Origin: Halovulum marinum
Lineage (GTDB): Bacteria > Pseudomonadota > Alphaproteobacteria > Rhodobacterales > Rhodobacteraceae
NCBI RefSeq assembly: GCF_009697225.1
Contig: NZ_WIND01000017.1
Span: 29,017-93,016, forward strand
Direction of reading: 5' to 3'
DNA: 64,000 nucleotides
Part shown: positions 42,160 to 53,271 of the stretch, piece by piece
Numbering within the stretch: the stretch's first letter is position 1
How the letters are laid out: each line of letters begins with the position of its first letter
Program-made: the position numbers and the translations under genes
Notes under the pieces: generated by a model
Database searches by the model: none
Seen by the model: the letters and a program-made list of their open reading frames with translations, nothing else
Told to the model about the DNA's origin: nothing

Positions 42160-43188
42160 ATGACCAACAAGATGCAGCGCATCGTCCTCGCCAGCCGTCC
42201 GCGCGGCGCGGCGAGCAGCGACAATTTCCGCCTGGAAACCGCCGACATCCCCGCGCCGGGGCCGGGCGAGGTGCTGGTCCGCACCCTGTTCCTGTCGCTC
42301 GATCCCTACATGCGCGGCCGGATGAGCGCGGCGAAATCCTACTCCGCCCCGGTCGAGGTCGGCGCGACCATGGGCGGCGGCACCGTCTCCGAGGTCGTCG
42401 ACAGCAACGCCGCCGGGGTCCGGCCCGGCGACATCGTGCTGGGCATGGGCGGCTGGGCCACCCATGCGGTGCTGCCGGCGGACCAGGTGCGCAAGGTCGA
42501 TCCCGCGGTCGCGCCCGTCTCCACCGCGCTGGGCGTGCTCGGCATGCCCGGCTTCACCGGCTGGTACGGGCTGACCCAGATCGGCCGGCCGAAACCGGGC
42601 GAGACGCTGGTGGTCGGCGCCGCCACCGGCCCGGTCGGCTCGATGGTGGGCCAGCTTGCCAGGGCCGGGGGCCTGCGCGCGGTCGGCGTCGCCGGCGGCG
42701 CCGAGAAGTGCCGGTTCGCGGTCGAGCAGCTGGGCTTCGACGCCTGCATCGACCACCGCGCGCACGCCAGCGCCGACAGCCTGCGCGAGGCGCTGAAGGA
42801 CGCGGCCCCGGACGGCATCGACATCTACTTCGAGAACGTCGCCGGCAAGACGCTGGAAGCGGTGCTGCCGCAGATGAACGTGCACGGCCGCATCCCGTTG
42901 TGCGGCACGGTCGCCTGGTACCAGGGCGGTTCCGACGCCGACCACGACCAGCTGCCCGCGGCCTGGCGCGGGATCCTGACCCGCCGGCTGACCGTGGGCG
43001 GCTTCATCATCGCCGACCACTACGACCGGTTCCCCGCGTTCCTCGGCGAGGTCGCGCCGCAGGTCGCGTCCGGCCGGATCGTCTATCGCGAGGATGTCGC
43101 CGAGGGGCTCGAGAACGCCCCCGAGGCGTTCCTCGGCATGCTGAAGGGCCGGAACTTCGGCAAGCAGCTGGTGCGCGTGGCCGGGTGA
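42160..43188 (+). CDS. NADP-dependent medium-chain oxidoreductase (CurA/YncB-like)
   Basis: 342-aa zinc-free MDR enzyme. Motifs: VRTLFLSLDPYMRGRMS, the nucleotide-binding LVVGAATGPVGSMVGQLA, GVAGGAEKCRFAVEQLGFDA, IDIYFENVAGKTLEAVLP and GFIIADHY, all of the curcumin/alkenal reductase and leukotriene-B4-dehydrogenase subfamily. Divergent from the aldo-keto reductase/iolG/lacI operon over a shared operator, which places a generally detoxifying reductase under inositol control. Confidence 0.88.
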   Translation: MTNKMQRIVLASRPRGAASSDNFRLETADIPAPGPGEVLVRTLFLSLDPYMRGRMSAAKSYSAPVEVGATMGGGTVSEVVDSNAAGVRPGDIVLGMGGWATHAVLPADQVRKVDPAVAPVSTALGVLGMPGFTGWYGLTQIGRPKPGETLVVGAATGPVGSMVGQLARAGGLRAVGVAGGAEKCRFAVEQLGFDACIDHRAHASADSLREALKDAAPDGIDIYFENVAGKTLEAVLPQMNVHGRIPLCGTVAWYQGGSDADHDQLPAAWRGILTRRLTVGGFIIADHYDRFPAFLGEVAPQVASGRIVYREDVAEGLENAPEAFLGMLKGRNFGKQLVRVAG

Positions 43189-43660
43189 GGCGCATGCCAA
43201 AGGGGGGGGGCGATGCGCCGGGACCGGACGGCTGCGCGTGCCCGCCGGCGCCCGGCAGCCTTTCGGGCCCGACCCCGACCTAACCTGACCCGACCCCGGC
43301 CCGACCCCGGCGCGGTGCGCTACGCCGGCACGATCTCGTCCGGTCGCGACCACCGCCTGCAGCGCCTGCCGGACCATCTGCCGAAGGACGCCGCCGTCAC
43401 CCGGTGATCCCGACCGGGCCGCAGCCGGCGGACCGCCCCCGCCGGACGCGGCCTCCCGCGTCGGTCCTCGCCTCCGGTGGCTTCCGCCCGGGCGGGCCGG
43501 CCGCTCGCGCTGCGATCCCCGGCGCGTGGACCATCGCCCCCATCGACGATTGCGGCGGCCACGGACGGCCGGGCCATCTTCGCGGCCCCGCCGCGATCTG
43601 CACCGCGGTTCGCGACGCCGCGGTGCGCCCTGAACGCGTGCCGCATCACCGAGGTTCGGC
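43189..43660. other. 470-bp GC-extreme stretch without a recognisable gene
   Basis: All frames give Arg/Pro/Ala-rich, low-complexity translations with no family resemblance or good ribosome-binding site. It is mainly CCGGCC-, CGCCGG- and GACC-rich repeats of mixed period (for example 43264-43312, alternating CCGACC/CCCGACC units). I see no RNA gene or operator in it. Confidence 0.5.
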
Positions 43661-43733
43661 GCGTTAACGAAGTTTCTGGATTCATTCTCCGATGAAATTC
43701 ATGGGCTTAAGGGTGTTCTCACGGTGAAATCGC
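43661..43733. repeat. Dispersed intergenic element, copy 2
   Basis: Resembles 19600-19668 in order and sequence of several short blocks (ACGAA, TTCAT, AAATTCATG, CTTAAGGG, CTCACGGTGAAATC). Like copy 1 it lies in an AT-richer gap just beyond the stop of a leftward gene (cpdB) and ends in a hairpin-forming segment. Confidence 0.55.
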
Positions 43734-43747
43734 CGGTTTTCACCGTG
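43720..43747. terminator. Hairpin downstream of cpdB
   Basis: Perfect 10-bp inverted repeat CACGGTGAAA ... TTTCACCGTG with an 8-base loop, 35 bp past the cpdB stop. The TTTT inside the 3' arm and lack of a trailing T-run make it an atypical terminator. Confidence 0.55.
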
Positions 43748-43782
43748 CGACCCACCCGCCTCCGCGTGCCGCGCCGCCGGGG

Positions 43783-45741
43783 CTAGAGCGTGATCCGGAA
43801 CAGCGCGAACCCGTCCGGCCCGTCGCCCGCCGGCTCGATCGTGACCCCCTCGACGTCCGCCGCATAGTCCCGCGCCCTGGGGCCGGTCTCGAACAGCACC
43901 GTGGTGCCGGGCATCGGCTTGAAGGTCCAGTTCGCGTCGGCGCCGGGGCTGATCGTGCCCTGCTCGACGATGTAGCGGACGATCACGTCGCGGTTGGTAT
44001 CCGGCCCCTCGAAGATCGTGGTCTCGGGCGAGGCGCCGGGGAAGGCGCCGCCGCCGCCGGCGCGGTAGTTGTTGGTGGCGATCACGAACTTCTGCGCCGG
44101 GTCGATCGGCGCGCCGTTGTAGGTCAGATCGACGATCCGGCTGGCGTCCGGGTTCGCCACGTTGCCGTCGGTGTCGAACTTCGACGGCTGGCTCAGGTCG
44201 ATCCTGTACTCGACGCCGTCGATCACGTCGAAATTGTAGCTCGGGAACGCGGGGTTCAGCAGCGCGGCGTCGGTGGCCCCCGGCGCGACCTGGTTGAAAA
44301 TCCCGGCCGAGCGCTCCAGCCAGTCCCTGACCTGCGCCCCGGTGACCAGCACCGCGCGGGCGGTGTTCGGATAGAGGTACAGGTCCGCGACGTTCTTGAT
44401 CGCCACGTCGCCCGCCGGCACGTCGGTGTAGTACTCCGGCCCGCCCCGGCCCCCGGCCTTGAACGGCGCGGCGGCGGACAGCAGCGGCAGGCCCTCGTAC
44501 TCGGTGCCCTTCAGCATCTGCGCGATGTACCAGGTCTGCGCGATCGAGACGATCTGCACCGACGGGTCATCCGCCACCAGCGCGAAATAGCTGTGCAGCG
44601 GCGCGTCGCTCTTGCCCACCGCGCGGCGGACATAGGCCAGCGTTTCGTCGTGCGCCTTCCGGACCGAGTCCAGCACCGGCTGGTGGCTTTCGACCAGCGC
44701 GGTGACCGAGCGATCCTCGTTCCGCTGCGAGATCGGCCGGGCGGCGGTTTCGTGGGTGGCGACGCGCCAGGAATTGCCGTCCCGCTCCAGCATCAGGTCG
44801 ATCAGCCCCATGTGGCTACCCCAGAACCCGCCCATCGCGGCGGGCTTGCCGTGGATCGTGCCGGCCTCGGCATCGACCATCTCGGCGTCGGCATAGTCGG
44901 GGCCGGGAAACACCAGGTGGTGATGCCCGGTCAGGATCGCGTCGATGCCGTCGAGGGCCGCCAGCGGCACGCTCGCGTTCTCCATCCCGTCGCCATGCCG
45001 CGCCGGGCCGATCCCCGAATGGCTGAGCGCGATGACGATGTCGGCGCCGTCCTCGCGGATCTGCGGCACCCAGGCCTTCGCGGTCTCGACGATGTCTCGG
45101 GTCCGGACGTTGCCCTCCAGGTGGCGGCGGTCCCAGTTCATGATCTGAGGCGGCACGAAGCCGATGATGCCGATGCGGATCGGATGGCTCTCGCCGGCGC
45201 CGTCGGTGATCTGCCGCTCGAGGATCACATACGGCTTGATCAGCGTGGCATCGGCTGTCGGCGCGGCGCCCATGTCCTTGACCACGTTGGCCGAGACCAC
45301 CGGGAAGTCGGCGCCGGCCAGGGATTTCATCAGGAAATCCAGGCCGTAGTTGAACTCGTGGTTGCCCAGCGTCGAGGCGTCGAAACCGACCGCGTTCATC
45401 GCCTGGATGACCGGGTGCAGATCGCCCTCCTTCATGCCGCGCTCGTAGGCGATGTAGTCGCCCATCGGGTTGCCCTGCAGGAAGTCGCCGTTGTCCAGCA
45501 GCAGGCTGTTCGACGCCTCGGCGCGGATGCCCTCGATCAGGCTGGCGGTACGGGCCAGGCCGACCGTGTCGACCGGTTTGTCGGCGTAGTAGTCGTAGGG
45601 GAAGACGTGCACGTGCAGGTCCGTCGTTTCCATGATTCGCAGGTGCGCCTGACCGGCGGCGGCGCGCGCCGAGAACGGGTGCAGGGCGATGAGGCCGGCA
45701 GTGCCGGCAAGAAATCCGCGGCGGCTGAGAAGCAGCGTCAT
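43783..45741 (-). CDS. cpdB: 2',3'-cyclic-nucleotide 2'-phosphodiesterase/3'-nucleotidase CpdB, Tat-exported
   Basis: 652-aa periplasmic metallophosphatase. The N-terminus [20 protein letters not shown] is a twin-arginine signal. The calcineurin-like domain has [57 protein letters not shown] and [14 protein letters not shown]. The C-terminal 5'-nucleotidase domain includes [20 protein letters not shown] and [26 protein letters not shown] and the Asn-rich C-terminal motifs point to CpdB rather than UshA. Divergent from a lacI gene. Confidence 0.92.
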   Translation of the reverse strand: MTLLLSRRGFLAGTAGLIALHPFSARAAAGQAHLRIMETTDLHVHVFPYDYYADKPVDTVGLARTASLIEGIRAEASNSLLLDNGDFLQGNPMGDYIAYERGMKEGDLHPVIQAMNAVGFDASTLGNHEFNYGLDFLMKSLAGADFPVVSANVVKDMGAAPTADATLIKPYVILERQITDGAGESHPIRIGIIGFVPPQIMNWDRRHLEGNVRTRDIVETAKAWVPQIREDGADIVIALSHSGIGPARHGDGMENASVPLAALDGIDAILTGHHHLVFPGPDYADAEMVDAEAGTIHGKPAAMGGFWGSHMGLIDLMLERDGNSWRVATHETAARPISQRNEDRSVTALVESHQPVLDSVRKAHDETLAYVRRAVGKSDAPLHSYFALVADDPSVQIVSIAQTWYIAQMLKGTEYEGLPLLSAAAPFKAGGRGGPEYYTDVPAGDVAIKNVADLYLYPNTARAVLVTGAQVRDWLERSAGIFNQVAPGATDAALLNPAFPSYNFDVIDGVEYRIDLSQPSKFDTDGNVANPDASRIVDLTYNGAPIDPAQKFVIATNNYRAGGGGAFPGASPETTIFEGPDTNRDVIVRYIVEQGTISPGADANWTFKPMPGTTVLFETGPRARDYAADVEGVTIEPAGDGPDGFALFRITL

Positions 45742-45858
45742 GGCGTGAGAGATCCCGTTGTTCCGTTGCGATCGCCGCACTCTAGCACCGTGCCGGTGAC
45801 AGCGGGATGAAAACGCCCGCGCTTCCGTTTCCGGAAAAACAGCGCAATTTCCTGTTGC

Positions 45859-45872
45859 CGAAACCGGTTTCG
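45859..45872. promoter_or_regulatory. LacI-type operator upstream of the sugar-transport operon regulator
   Basis: Perfect palindrome CGAAACCGGTTTCG, 28 bp before the lacI ATG at 45901. It shares the AACCGGTT core of the inositol sites but has different outer bases, suggesting recognition by its own LacI protein. It lies in the 159-bp gap to the divergent cpdB gene. Confidence 0.78.
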
Positions 45873-45900
45873 TAACGAATCTTCGGCGTCGGAGGAAAAC

Positions 45901-47010
45901 ATGATCTCACCCGCAAAGGGCACGCCGAAGATGCGCCCGCGAGTCACCATCAACGACCTGGCCGAGGCCCTGGGACTGACCAAGGGCACCGTGTCGCGTG
46001 CGCTGAACGACTATCCCGACATCTCGCCCAGCACCCGGACCCGGGTCCGCCACCAGGCCGAGATGATGGGCTATCGTCCGCTCAGCCACGCGCAGGCGAT
46101 CCGCACCGGGCGGGCGCGCTCGCTGGGTCTCGTGCTGCAGGACGACGAGGCCGGCAGCCACCGGCCGTTCCTGGCCGAATTCGTCGCCGGGATCACCCAT
46201 GCCGCCAGCGCGGCCAACTGGACTCTGACCATCGCCACCGCCCGCACCGAGCAGGGCGTGCTGGAGACGATGGAGCGGCTGACCGACGAGCGGAAGGCCG
46301 ACGGCTTCATCGTGCCGCGGACCCTGCGCCACGACCCGCGGGTCGAACTGCTGCGCCGGCTGGAGAAGCCGTTCGTGCTGTTCGGCCGGGTCGAGGAAAT
46401 GGACGGCTGCGCCTGGTACGACATCAGCGGCGAGGACGCGATGCGCGACGCGGTGCTGCGGCTGGCCGGCTTCGGTCACCGGCGCATCGCCTATGTCGGC
46501 GGCGGCGATCGGTACAACTTCACCGGGCTGCGGCGGCAGGGCTTTCTGGCCGGGCTGGACGCCGCCGGGCTGCGCGCCGAGCCGCGGCTGATATGCGACG
46601 GCGGCATGACCGCGATCGACGGGCGCGAGGCGATCACCGGCCTGATGCGGCTGCCCGAGCCGCCGACCGGCATCGTCTTCGCCGTCGACCGGGTGGCGCT
46701 GGGCGGCTACCGCGCCGCGGCGCGGCTGGGTCTGGCGGTGGGGCGCGAGCTGTCGATCATCAGCTATGACGGCGTGCCCGAGGGCGCCTATGCGACCCCG
46801 GCGCTGACCTCGTTCGCGGTCGACAGCCGCCGCGCCGGCGAACGGCTGGCCGAAATGCTTCTGGCGCTGGTCCACGGCGCCGAACCCGAGACCCTGCGCG
46901 CGCTGGAACCCGCGCGCCTGGTCGCCGGCGGCTCGGACGGGCCGCCGGCGCTGGACCCGGCGGCGCTGGCCGCGCGGGTCGCACTTGCCGACAGCAATTC
47001 CAGTCAATGA
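45901..47010 (+). CDS. LacI-family regulator of the CUT1 sugar-transport operon (AglR-like)
   Basis: 369-aa LacI protein. [39 protein letters not shown]; hinge [20 protein letters not shown], where the usual hinge Leu is replaced; effector domain with [72 protein letters not shown]. First gene upstream of the ABC transporter operon, with an operator in front. Confidence 0.9.
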   Translation: MISPAKGTPKMRPRVTINDLAEALGLTKGTVSRALNDYPDISPSTRTRVRHQAEMMGYRPLSHAQAIRTGRARSLGLVLQDDEAGSHRPFLAEFVAGITHAASAANWTLTIATARTEQGVLETMERLTDERKADGFIVPRTLRHDPRVELLRRLEKPFVLFGRVEEMDGCAWYDISGEDAMRDAVLRLAGFGHRRIAYVGGGDRYNFTGLRRQGFLAGLDAAGLRAEPRLICDGGMTAIDGREAITGLMRLPEPPTGIVFAVDRVALGGYRAAARLGLAVGRELSIISYDGVPEGAYATPALTSFAVDSRRAGERLAEMLLALVHGAEPETLRALEPARLVAGGSDGPPALDPAALAARVALADSNSSQ

Positions 47011-47030
47011 AAACCCGAGGGAGGGACCAC

Positions 47031-48383
47031 ATGACCACACTGAGCAAACGCACCACGGTGCGCCTGATGCTGGCGGCCACGGCGGCGCTGATCGCGACGC
47101 CGTCGCTTGCCGACATCCGCTTCTGGACCACCGAGACGCAGCCGCCGCGCCTTGCCCTGCAGCAGGAAATGGCGACTGCCTTCGAGGAAGAGACCGGCAT
47201 CGCCGTCGAGGTGATTCCGGTCGAGGAAAGCGACCTGGGCACCCGCGCCACCGCCGCCTTCGCCGCCGGCGACCTGCCCGACGTGATCTATCACACGCTG
47301 CAGTACGCGCTGCCCTGGGTCGAGGCCGGCATCCTGGACGCCGAGGCCGCGACCGAGGTGGTCGAGAGCCTGGGCCGAGACACCTTCGCCCCCGCACCGC
47401 TGGACCTGGCCGCGACCGAGGATGGCGTCGCGTCGGTTCCGGTGGACGGCTGGACGCAGATGATCGTCTATCGCAAGGACCTGTTCGACGAGGCGGGCCT
47501 GGAGGCGCCGACCAGCTATGCCGCGGTGACCGCCGCGATCGAGGCGCTGCACAACCCGCCCGAGCTGTTCGGCTTCGTCGCTGCCACCAAGGTCGACGAG
47601 AACTTCATGTCCCAGGTGCTGGAGCACGTGTTCCTTGCCAACGGCGTCAGCCCGGTGGACGAGAGCGGCTTCAAGGGCTTCGACGAGGCCGCCACCATCG
47701 AGGTGCTGGAGTTCTACAAGGCGCTGGCCGATGCCTCGCCCGAGGGCGAGCTTTACTGGGACCAGTCGCGCTCGCTGTACTTCTCGGGGCAGGCGGCGAT
47801 GATCATCTGGTCGCCGTTCATCCTGGACGAGCTGGCGGGCCTGCGCGACGACGCGCCGCCGACCATCACCGACGATCCGACCTCGTCCGAGCTGGCCTCC
47901 AGGACCGGGATCGTGACCAACTTCTCGGGGCCGTCGAACCCGGACGGCGCGGCCTGGGGCGACGTGCGCTACTTCGGCATCACCGCCGACGCGGACTTCG
48001 ACGAGGCGCAGGCGTTCATCGAGTACGCGATGGACGAGGGCTATACCCAGACGCTGTCGATCGCGCCCGAGGGCAAGTTCCCGGTGCGGCGCGGCAATGC
48101 CGAAAACCCCGAGGCCTTCATCGAGGCCTGGTCCAGGCTGGACGTCGGCGTCGACCGCAAGGCGCCGCTGTCGGAGCTGTATGACGCGGCGATGATCGAC
48201 GAGATCGTCGGCGGCCTCGACGTGGCGCAGCGCTGGGGCGTCGCGGAAGGCCAGCTGGCGCTGGCGTCCAAGATCATCAACAGCCAGGTCATCAACCGCG
48301 TCGTGCGCGAGTACATCGACGGCCGGATCGAGGCCGCCGAGGCCGTCGCCAAGATGAACGAGGAACTGGCCGCGATCGAGTGA
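47031..48383 (+). CDS. Sugar ABC transporter substrate-binding protein, CUT1 (AglE-like)
   Basis: 450-aa periplasmic binding protein with a Sec signal (about 28 residues ending TPSLAD). The mature part shows IRFWTTETQPPRLALQQEMA, FEEETGIAVEVIPVEESDLG, AFAAGDLPDVIYHTL and GQAAMIIWSPFILDELAG, typical of family-1 oligosaccharide binding proteins. Start ATG 47031 behind GGAGGGACC. Partner permeases follow at 48441 and 49685. Ligand unknown; the GH63-like hydrolase in the operon points to a glucosyl- or mannosyl-glycerate-type solute. Confidence 0.9.
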   Translation: MTTLSKRTTVRLMLAATAALIATPSLADIRFWTTETQPPRLALQQEMATAFEEETGIAVEVIPVEESDLGTRATAAFAAGDLPDVIYHTLQYALPWVEAGILDAEAATEVVESLGRDTFAPAPLDLAATEDGVASVPVDGWTQMIVYRKDLFDEAGLEAPTSYAAVTAAIEALHNPPELFGFVAATKVDENFMSQVLEHVFLANGVSPVDESGFKGFDEAATIEVLEFYKALADASPEGELYWDQSRSLYFSGQAAMIIWSPFILDELAGLRDDAPPTITDDPTSSELASRTGIVTNFSGPSNPDGAAWGDVRYFGITADADFDEAQAFIEYAMDEGYTQTLSIAPEGKFPVRRGNAENPEAFIEAWSRLDVGVDRKAPLSELYDAAMIDEIVGGLDVAQRWGVAEGQLALASKIINSQVINRVVREYIDGRIEAAEAVAKMNEELAAIE

Positions 48384-48440
48384 TCCGGCCGGCGGGCGGC
48401 GGCCTTTGCGCCGCCCGCATCACTCCGACAGGAGACCGAC

Positions 48441-49688
48441 ATGACCATTGCCACTCCGCCACGCGGCGCGGGGCCGCTGGCCCGGCGTGAGGCCCGGCTT
48501 GCCTGGGGCCTGCTGGCGCCCACCATCATCAGCGTCGCGCTGGTCGTCGTGCTGCCGCTGCTGTCCATCTTCTGGATCAGCGTCAAGCCGATCAGCCTGG
48601 CCGACCTGCGGCCACCTGCTCCGGTGGTGCGCGAGGCCCTGCGCGGCGATACCGGCGCCGCGGGTGACGCGGCGCGGCTGCAATACCGCATCCGCAACTC
48701 GAGCCGGGACAAGCCGATCACAGGCGTGATCCTGACGGACACGATTCCCGCCGGGCTGCAGGCGGGCGAGCTGGATCCGCGCTGCGTGCTGGAAGGTCCG
48801 AGCCTGCGCTGCGACCTGGGCGACCTGGACGGCGGTGCGCGCGACGAGATCGAGGTCCCGCTCACCGTCGCGCAGGCGTGGCTGGACGCCGGCAGCCCCG
48901 ACCCCGAGGAGACGGCGGCGGCCATCACCGGCCGGTCCGACAACGTCCTGACCAACCTGCAGTTTTCCGGCGAGAACTTCGCCCGCGTGTTCAACGGCGA
49001 CGAGTTCTGGGGCGTGCTCTGGGTGACGCTGTTCTATACCGTATTCGGCACCGTCGGCGCGCTGCTCATGGGGCTGTTCGCGGCGATGCTGCTGAACAAG
49101 TCGTTCAAGGGGCAGGGGATCCTGCGCGGCCTCTACCTGTTTCCCTACGTCGCGCCGGTGATCGCGGTCGCCTTCACCTGGGTGACGCTGTTCGACCCGT
49201 TCTCGGGCTCGGCCAACGCGCTGCTGATCCAGATGGGCGTGACCGAAGGCGCGATCAACTTCTTCGGCGAGCGGCCGCTGGCGCTGATCATGGTGACGGT
49301 GTTCGAGATCTGGCGCTACTTCCCGCTGAGCTTCCTGTTCATCCTCGCCCGGATGCAGTCGATCGACACCGACATGTACGAGGCGGCGGACATGGACGGC
49401 GCCAGCCCGTTCCAGAAGTTCTGGTATCTGTCGATGCCACAGCTGCTGGGGATCCTGTCGGTGCTGTTCCTGCTGCGCTTCATCTGGACCTTCAACAAGT
49501 TCGACGACATCTTCCTGCTGACGGGGGGCAACGCGGGCACCCGCACGCTGACCGTCAACGTCTACGAGCAGGCCTTCGCGGTGTCGAACATCGGCGCGGG
49601 CGCGGCGGTGGCGGTGGTGATCTTCTGCTGCCTGCTGGCGTTCTCGTACGTCTTCTTCCGTTACATGAGCCAGGAGGAGGGGCTATGA
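48441..49688 (+). CDS. Sugar ABC transporter permease (AglF/MalF-like) with inserted periplasmic domain
   Basis: 415-aa permease, about 120 residues longer than usual. After the first membrane helix (about 22-48) comes an insertion (about 56-170) with RNSSRDKPITGVILTDTIPA, a Gly-Leu strand and the cysteine pair C115/C124 (RCVLEG, RCDLGDL). This looks like a DUF11-type immunoglobulin-like repeat and would be periplasmic. The canonical permease core then resumes (FYTVFGTVGALLMGLFAAML, LFPYVAPVIAVAFTWV) with the EAA loop YEAADMDGASPFQKFWYLSM. Overlaps the second permease by four bases. Confidence 0.9.
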   Translation: MTIATPPRGAGPLARREARLAWGLLAPTIISVALVVVLPLLSIFWISVKPISLADLRPPAPVVREALRGDTGAAGDAARLQYRIRNSSRDKPITGVILTDTIPAGLQAGELDPRCVLEGPSLRCDLGDLDGGARDEIEVPLTVAQAWLDAGSPDPEETAAAITGRSDNVLTNLQFSGENFARVFNGDEFWGVLWVTLFYTVFGTVGALLMGLFAAMLLNKSFKGQGILRGLYLFPYVAPVIAVAFTWVTLFDPFSGSANALLIQMGVTEGAINFFGERPLALIMVTVFEIWRYFPLSFLFILARMQSIDTDMYEAADMDGASPFQKFWYLSMPQLLGILSVLFLLRFIWTFNKFDDIFLLTGGNAGTRTLTVNVYEQAFAVSNIGAGAAVAVVIFCCLLAFSYVFFRYMSQEEGL

Positions 49689-50914
49689 GCCACCTGCGTT
49701 ACGGATACGTCGCGGGGCCGGCGATCGGCGCGCTCTGGGCGCTGACCATGGCCGTGCTCGCCTGCGTCACGGTCAGCTTCGCGACCGGCCAGGGGCTGCG
49801 CCCGTCGGCGCTGTCGGCGCTGGCCATCGGCGCCTGGGCCGGCTTCGCGATGCTGCCCGCCGGCGGCCGCCCGCAGGGGCAGCGGCTGGCCTGGATCGCG
49901 GGGCTGGCGCTGGTGCCGCTGGCGCTGACCTTCCTGGTCCGGCCCGCGATCGCGGGGGCGGACGGCACCGGCAGCGGCGCGCTGCTGATCGCCTGGGCGC
50001 TGTTCCTGGCGACAGGGCTGCTGCCGCTGCCGATGATCATGAAGGAGCTGCCCTTCGGCGCCGCCACGCGGCACGAGTTCGAGGATGCGGTGATCCGCTT
50101 CCTGACCGGCTTCGGCTACGTCTTCTTCACTGCGATCGTCGCCATCCCGTTCTACGTCATGGTGATGACCAGCCTGAAGAACCAGCAGCAACTCATTCAG
50201 AACCCGCTGGATTTCACCATCGACATCGGCCAGGGCTGGGGCCTGTTCCGCAGCTATGTGGAACTGTTCCGGGATTTCGACTTCGGCACCTACCTGTGGA
50301 TCTCGCTGGTGGTGTCGCTGCTGACGGTGTTCATCACCCTGCTGTTCTCGGTGCCGGGCGCCTACGCGGTCGCGCGGCTGCGGTTCCGGGGCCGGGCGGC
50401 GTTCTCGCGCTCGATCCTGCTGATCTACATGGTGCCGATGATCGTGCTGGCGCTGCCGATCTACATCGCCTTCTCGATGACCGGGCTGCGCAACTCGATC
50501 CTGGGGCTGGTGATGATCTACCCGGTGACCACGATCCCGGTCGCGCTGTACATGCTGCAGGGCTATTTCCGCGGCCTGCCGGCCGAGGTCGAGGAGGCGG
50601 GGCTGATGGACGGCCTCGGCCGCCTGGCGGTGATCTGGAAGATCACCATGCCGCTGTCGCTGCCGGCGCTGGCGAGCGTGTCGCTGTACGTCTTCATGAT
50701 CGCCTGGAACGAGTTCCTGCTGGCGTTCATGCTGCTGGACGATCCGTCGAAATTCACCCTGACCCGGGGCGTGGCGATGCTGAACTCGTCGGAGGTGCCG
50801 CGGCAGAACCTGATGGCGGGCGCGGTCGTGGCGACGGTGCCGATCATGGTGCTGTTCCTGGGGCTCGAACGCTTCATGACCCGCGGGCTGACCGCCGGCT
50901 CGGTGAAAGGATGA
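49685..50914 (+). CDS. Sugar ABC transporter permease (AglG/MalG-like) with extra N-terminal helices
   Basis: 409-aa permease. The C-terminal about 280 residues form a normal MalG-type permease (FYVMVMTSLKNQQQLIQNPL, SVPGAYAVARLRFRGRAAFS, EAA loop EVEEAGLMDGLGRLAVIWKI, IAWNEFLLAFMLLDD). In front are about 120 extra residues with about four membrane helices (about 8-28, 38-55, 65-85, 97-117) not found in ordinary MalG. Start overlaps the previous stop (ATGA). C-terminus followed by the GH63-like gene. Confidence 0.9.
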   Translation: MSHLRYGYVAGPAIGALWALTMAVLACVTVSFATGQGLRPSALSALAIGAWAGFAMLPAGGRPQGQRLAWIAGLALVPLALTFLVRPAIAGADGTGSGALLIAWALFLATGLLPLPMIMKELPFGAATRHEFEDAVIRFLTGFGYVFFTAIVAIPFYVMVMTSLKNQQQLIQNPLDFTIDIGQGWGLFRSYVELFRDFDFGTYLWISLVVSLLTVFITLLFSVPGAYAVARLRFRGRAAFSRSILLIYMVPMIVLALPIYIAFSMTGLRNSILGLVMIYPVTTIPVALYMLQGYFRGLPAEVEEAGLMDGLGRLAVIWKITMPLSLPALASVSLYVFMIAWNEFLLAFMLLDDPSKFTLTRGVAMLNSSEVPRQNLMAGAVVATVPIMVLFLGLERFMTRGLTAGSVKG

Positions 50915-50949
50915 CCGGCCGCGCGCCGGAAACAGGAAAGATCCAACCA

Positions 50950-52205
50950 ATGACCGATTATCAAGCACTCGACGACGAGGCCCGGAAGATCCTGCGGGAC
51001 AACGACCGGGGCAGCTACACGGTGCCGACCGACGGGCTGTACCCGTACCAGTGGAACTGGGACAGCGCGTTCGCCGCGATGGGCTTCGCCGGGTCCGACC
51101 CGGACCGCGCCTGGACCGAGCTGGAGACGCTGTTCAGCGGCCAGTGGCAGAACGGCATGGTGCCGCATATCCTGTTCCACAAGCCCGACCCCGGCTATTT
51201 CCCCGGCCCGGACGTGTGGGGCTGCAGCGGGCCGATCCCCTCCTCGGGCATCAGCCAGCCGCCGATCGCGGCGACCATGGCCCGCAAGGTCTGGGAGCAG
51301 GACAAGGGCGCCGGCCACCCGCGGATGAGCGCGCTGGTGCCGAAGATCGCCGCCTGGCACCGCTGGTTCATGCAGTGGCGCACCGACCGGGGCGCGGTCT
51401 GCATCACCCACCCCTGGGAGGCCGGCCGCGACAACGCCTGCGACTGGGACGGCGCGATGGCCGCGATCGACCCGCAGGGCGTGGGCGAATACACCCGCCG
51501 CGACACCGGCCACGTGGACCCGGCGATGCGGCCCACCAAGCAGGACTACGACCGCTATATCTGGCTGGTCCAGCGCGGCCGCCGGCTGGAGTGGGACGAG
51601 GAGCAGATGGCCCGCGACACGCCGTTCCGCGTCGCCGATCCGGGCATGACCTTCATGCTGCTGCGCGCCACCCGCGACCTGCGCGCAATGGCCGAGGCGA
51701 CCGGCTTCGACACCGACGAGATCGATGCCTGGATCACCCGGCTGCGCGCCGGCGTCGAGACGCTGTGGAATGCCGAGCTGGGCAGCTACGACTCGCGCGA
51801 CGTGGTGAACGGCGGGTTCGCGCAGTGCGTCTCGAACGCGTCGTTCCTGAACTGGTACGCCGGGATCGAGAATGCGGACATGCTGGCGCAGCTGGACCGG
51901 GTGATGGACGCGGTGCCCCACGGCGTGCCGAGCTACGATCCCGAGGGGCCGAAGTTCGACGCCAAACGCTACTGGCGCGGGCCGACCTGGGGGATCGTCA
52001 ACACGCTGATCGCCTGGGGGCTTGAGGACTGCGGCCACGCGGCGCAGGCCGAGCGGGTGCGACGCACCACGCGCGACCTGATCGCCGAGCACGGCTTTGC
52101 CGAGTATTTCGATCCGATCGACGGCAGCCCCGCGGGCGGCGGCCGCTTCACCTGGACGGCGGCCATCTGGCTGGCCTGGGCCACCCCCGCTGCAGGAGGC
52201 AACTG

Positions 52206-52206
<1 letters not shown>
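50950..52206 (+). CDS. GH63-like glycoside hydrolase (mannosyl/glucosylglycerate hydrolase type)
   Basis: 418-aa (alpha/alpha)6-barrel hydrolase with no signal peptide, so it acts in the cytosol. Hallmarks: [16 protein letters not shown] near the start, [43 protein letters not shown] with acidic catalytic-site residues, and [20 protein letters not shown]. These match GH63 mannosylglycerate/glucosylglycerate hydrolases. I start at ATG 50950 (AGGAAAG upstream); an ATG at 50911 overlapping the permease stop is also possible. It likely cleaves the glycoside imported by the neighbouring ABC system. Confidence 0.86.
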
Positions 52207-53252
<1,046 letters not shown>

Positions 53253-53271
53253 TCCCGCGCCGCCGCCGCCG

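Noticed and set aside
43320..43685. Open frames of about 60-120 codons in the GC-extreme gap before cpdB
   Set aside because: Low-complexity Arg/Ala/Pro translations, no ribosome-binding sites and no family resemblance.
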